This document shows, piece by piece, positions 63,168-64,000 of a stretch of DNA of 64,000 bases. The translations under genes and the position numbers were made by a program. A model generated the notes under the pieces. The model made no database searches. It was not told the DNA's origin and was given only the letters and a program-made list of their open reading frames with translations. Every line of letters begins with the position of its first letter. The first letter of the stretch is position 1. The stretch lies in NCBI RefSeq assembly GCF_032362555.1, contig NC_083531.1, forward strand, positions 1,240,001-1,304,000, read 5' to 3'. This DNA is from Amyelois transitella. Lineage: Eukaryota; Arthropoda; Insecta; Lepidoptera; Pyralidae.

Positions 63168-64000
63168 TCACTGAAGAAAGTGATCGTAAAGTAGACGTCT
63201 CGCTTTTGCTATGCCTGTGGCAAATAAGTCCAAATCCACAATTCTACAGATATTATTAAAATTTTGGCCAACACGCAACATAAAAGAGTTCTTCCGATAC
63301 TTAGTTGATACAACCGGTACAGATATAAGAGGCGTATATCGAAGATTCCTAGAGGGAGCGACGATTTTTAATTTAGATAAGAGTTCAGGGGAATCCACTG
63401 AACCACTAGCAATTTTTAACAAATAAACTATGTCTGCGACATCACGACGTATTTTTAGAGGAACTAGATGTTGTTGTTTGCATAAGGTTAAATAATTATC
63501 AGAGCTGAATTTCAGTCTCATGCGGTAACATAAATATTTGACAAACTTACGCTGTATATTTTCTAGGCGATCTATATAGATATTATACAAGGGATTCCAT
63601 ACTTGTGAAGCGTATTCAAGGTGAGTTCGAACATATGTACAATATAATATTTTTATAGTTTTGATGCATTTAAACGTTGAAGAGCACCTTAGGACGAATC
63701 CAAGAGATCTAAGAGCCTTCGAAATTATTTTATTTACATGGGTGTCAAATATTAATTTAGTGTCGTGCTCGACTCCCAAGTCACGAACTGATGACGAACG
63801 CTGCAATGGCATTTGCTTAAGATAGTATGTGGTTGGGATAATATGTTTTTTTCTGGTATAGGTAATGACACAACATTTGGAGGGATTTAGGTCAAGGTCG
63901 TTTTGAGAGCAATACTCTTCAAGCCGCGCAATATCAGCTTGAAGAGCAGCTGCGTCAGATTGCGATGATATAGTAGAAAAAACCTTCATATCGTCAGCAA
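63168..64000 (-). mobile_element. non-LTR retrotransposon (jockey/CR1-like) reverse transcriptase, 3' part
   Basis: A 273-codon open frame from the window edge to a stop at 63168, with an upstream continuation at the edge giving ADDMKVF, the second half of the catalytic xADD motif. It then has LNPSKC, SVRDLGV, YVRTHLEYASQVWNPLY and the usual C-terminal region, matching jockey/CR1-type elements; the exact clade is not decided. The 3' UTR runs to a (TAAAA)n-like tail at 62846-62880. The visible part is intact, so the insertion may be young. Confidence 0.85.

Overview
The window looks like nuclear DNA from an arthropod, most likely a moth or butterfly. It is AT-rich, its genes have many short exons split by repeat-filled introns, and one promoter shows an arthropod TATA plus TCAGT initiator. 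The same few short interspersed elements recur throughout, including one ending in (ATGT)n and one carrying the 'cgcggacgaagtcgcgggc' block that I know as common in Lepidoptera. There is no operon or other bacterial organisation. All gene models were joined by eye from splice sites, reading frame and intron phase. In the three large models every exon junction is phase-consistent.

Layout: (1) 520-7875, minus: an Ala/Gly-rich secreted protein built from very short phase-1 exons, running off the left edge. (2) 11819-22194, minus: a complete trypsin-like serine protease of the snake/CLIPC type, 727 residues in 9 coding exons, with Asn-rich tracts in place of a clip domain and as a C-terminal tail. 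A 16-bp minisatellite, a tandem array of partial exon copies, and a MITE inserted exactly at the stop codon all lie within it. (3) 22195-31790: a repeat graveyard with no gene I can support. (4) 31791-32256, plus: a small two-exon gene for a 97-residue secreted protein that I do not recognise. (5) 34529-38934, minus: a complete Rab24 orthologue, 201 residues in 5 exons. (6) 42267-62204, plus: the first 17 coding exons (615 codons) of a nuclear AT-hook and C2H2 zinc-finger protein that continues past the right edge. (7) 62250-64000: repeats and the 3' end of a jockey/CR1-like LINE on the minus strand.

The genes do not form a pathway. They are a secreted structural-type protein, an extracellular protease, a small secreted protein, a membrane-traffic GTPase and a chromatin protein. 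What links the region is how mobile and tandem repeats touch gene structure: a MITE that swapped one stop codon for another without changing the protein, a SINE tail acting as a splice donor and amplified together with an exon, a 212-bp triplication carrying a usable Ser-rich exon, and a triplicated splice acceptor next to a SINE. The dominant SINE-like family (called family A here) shares its 3' tail with the 3' end of a LINE ORF (family C), which suggests the LINE mobilises it.
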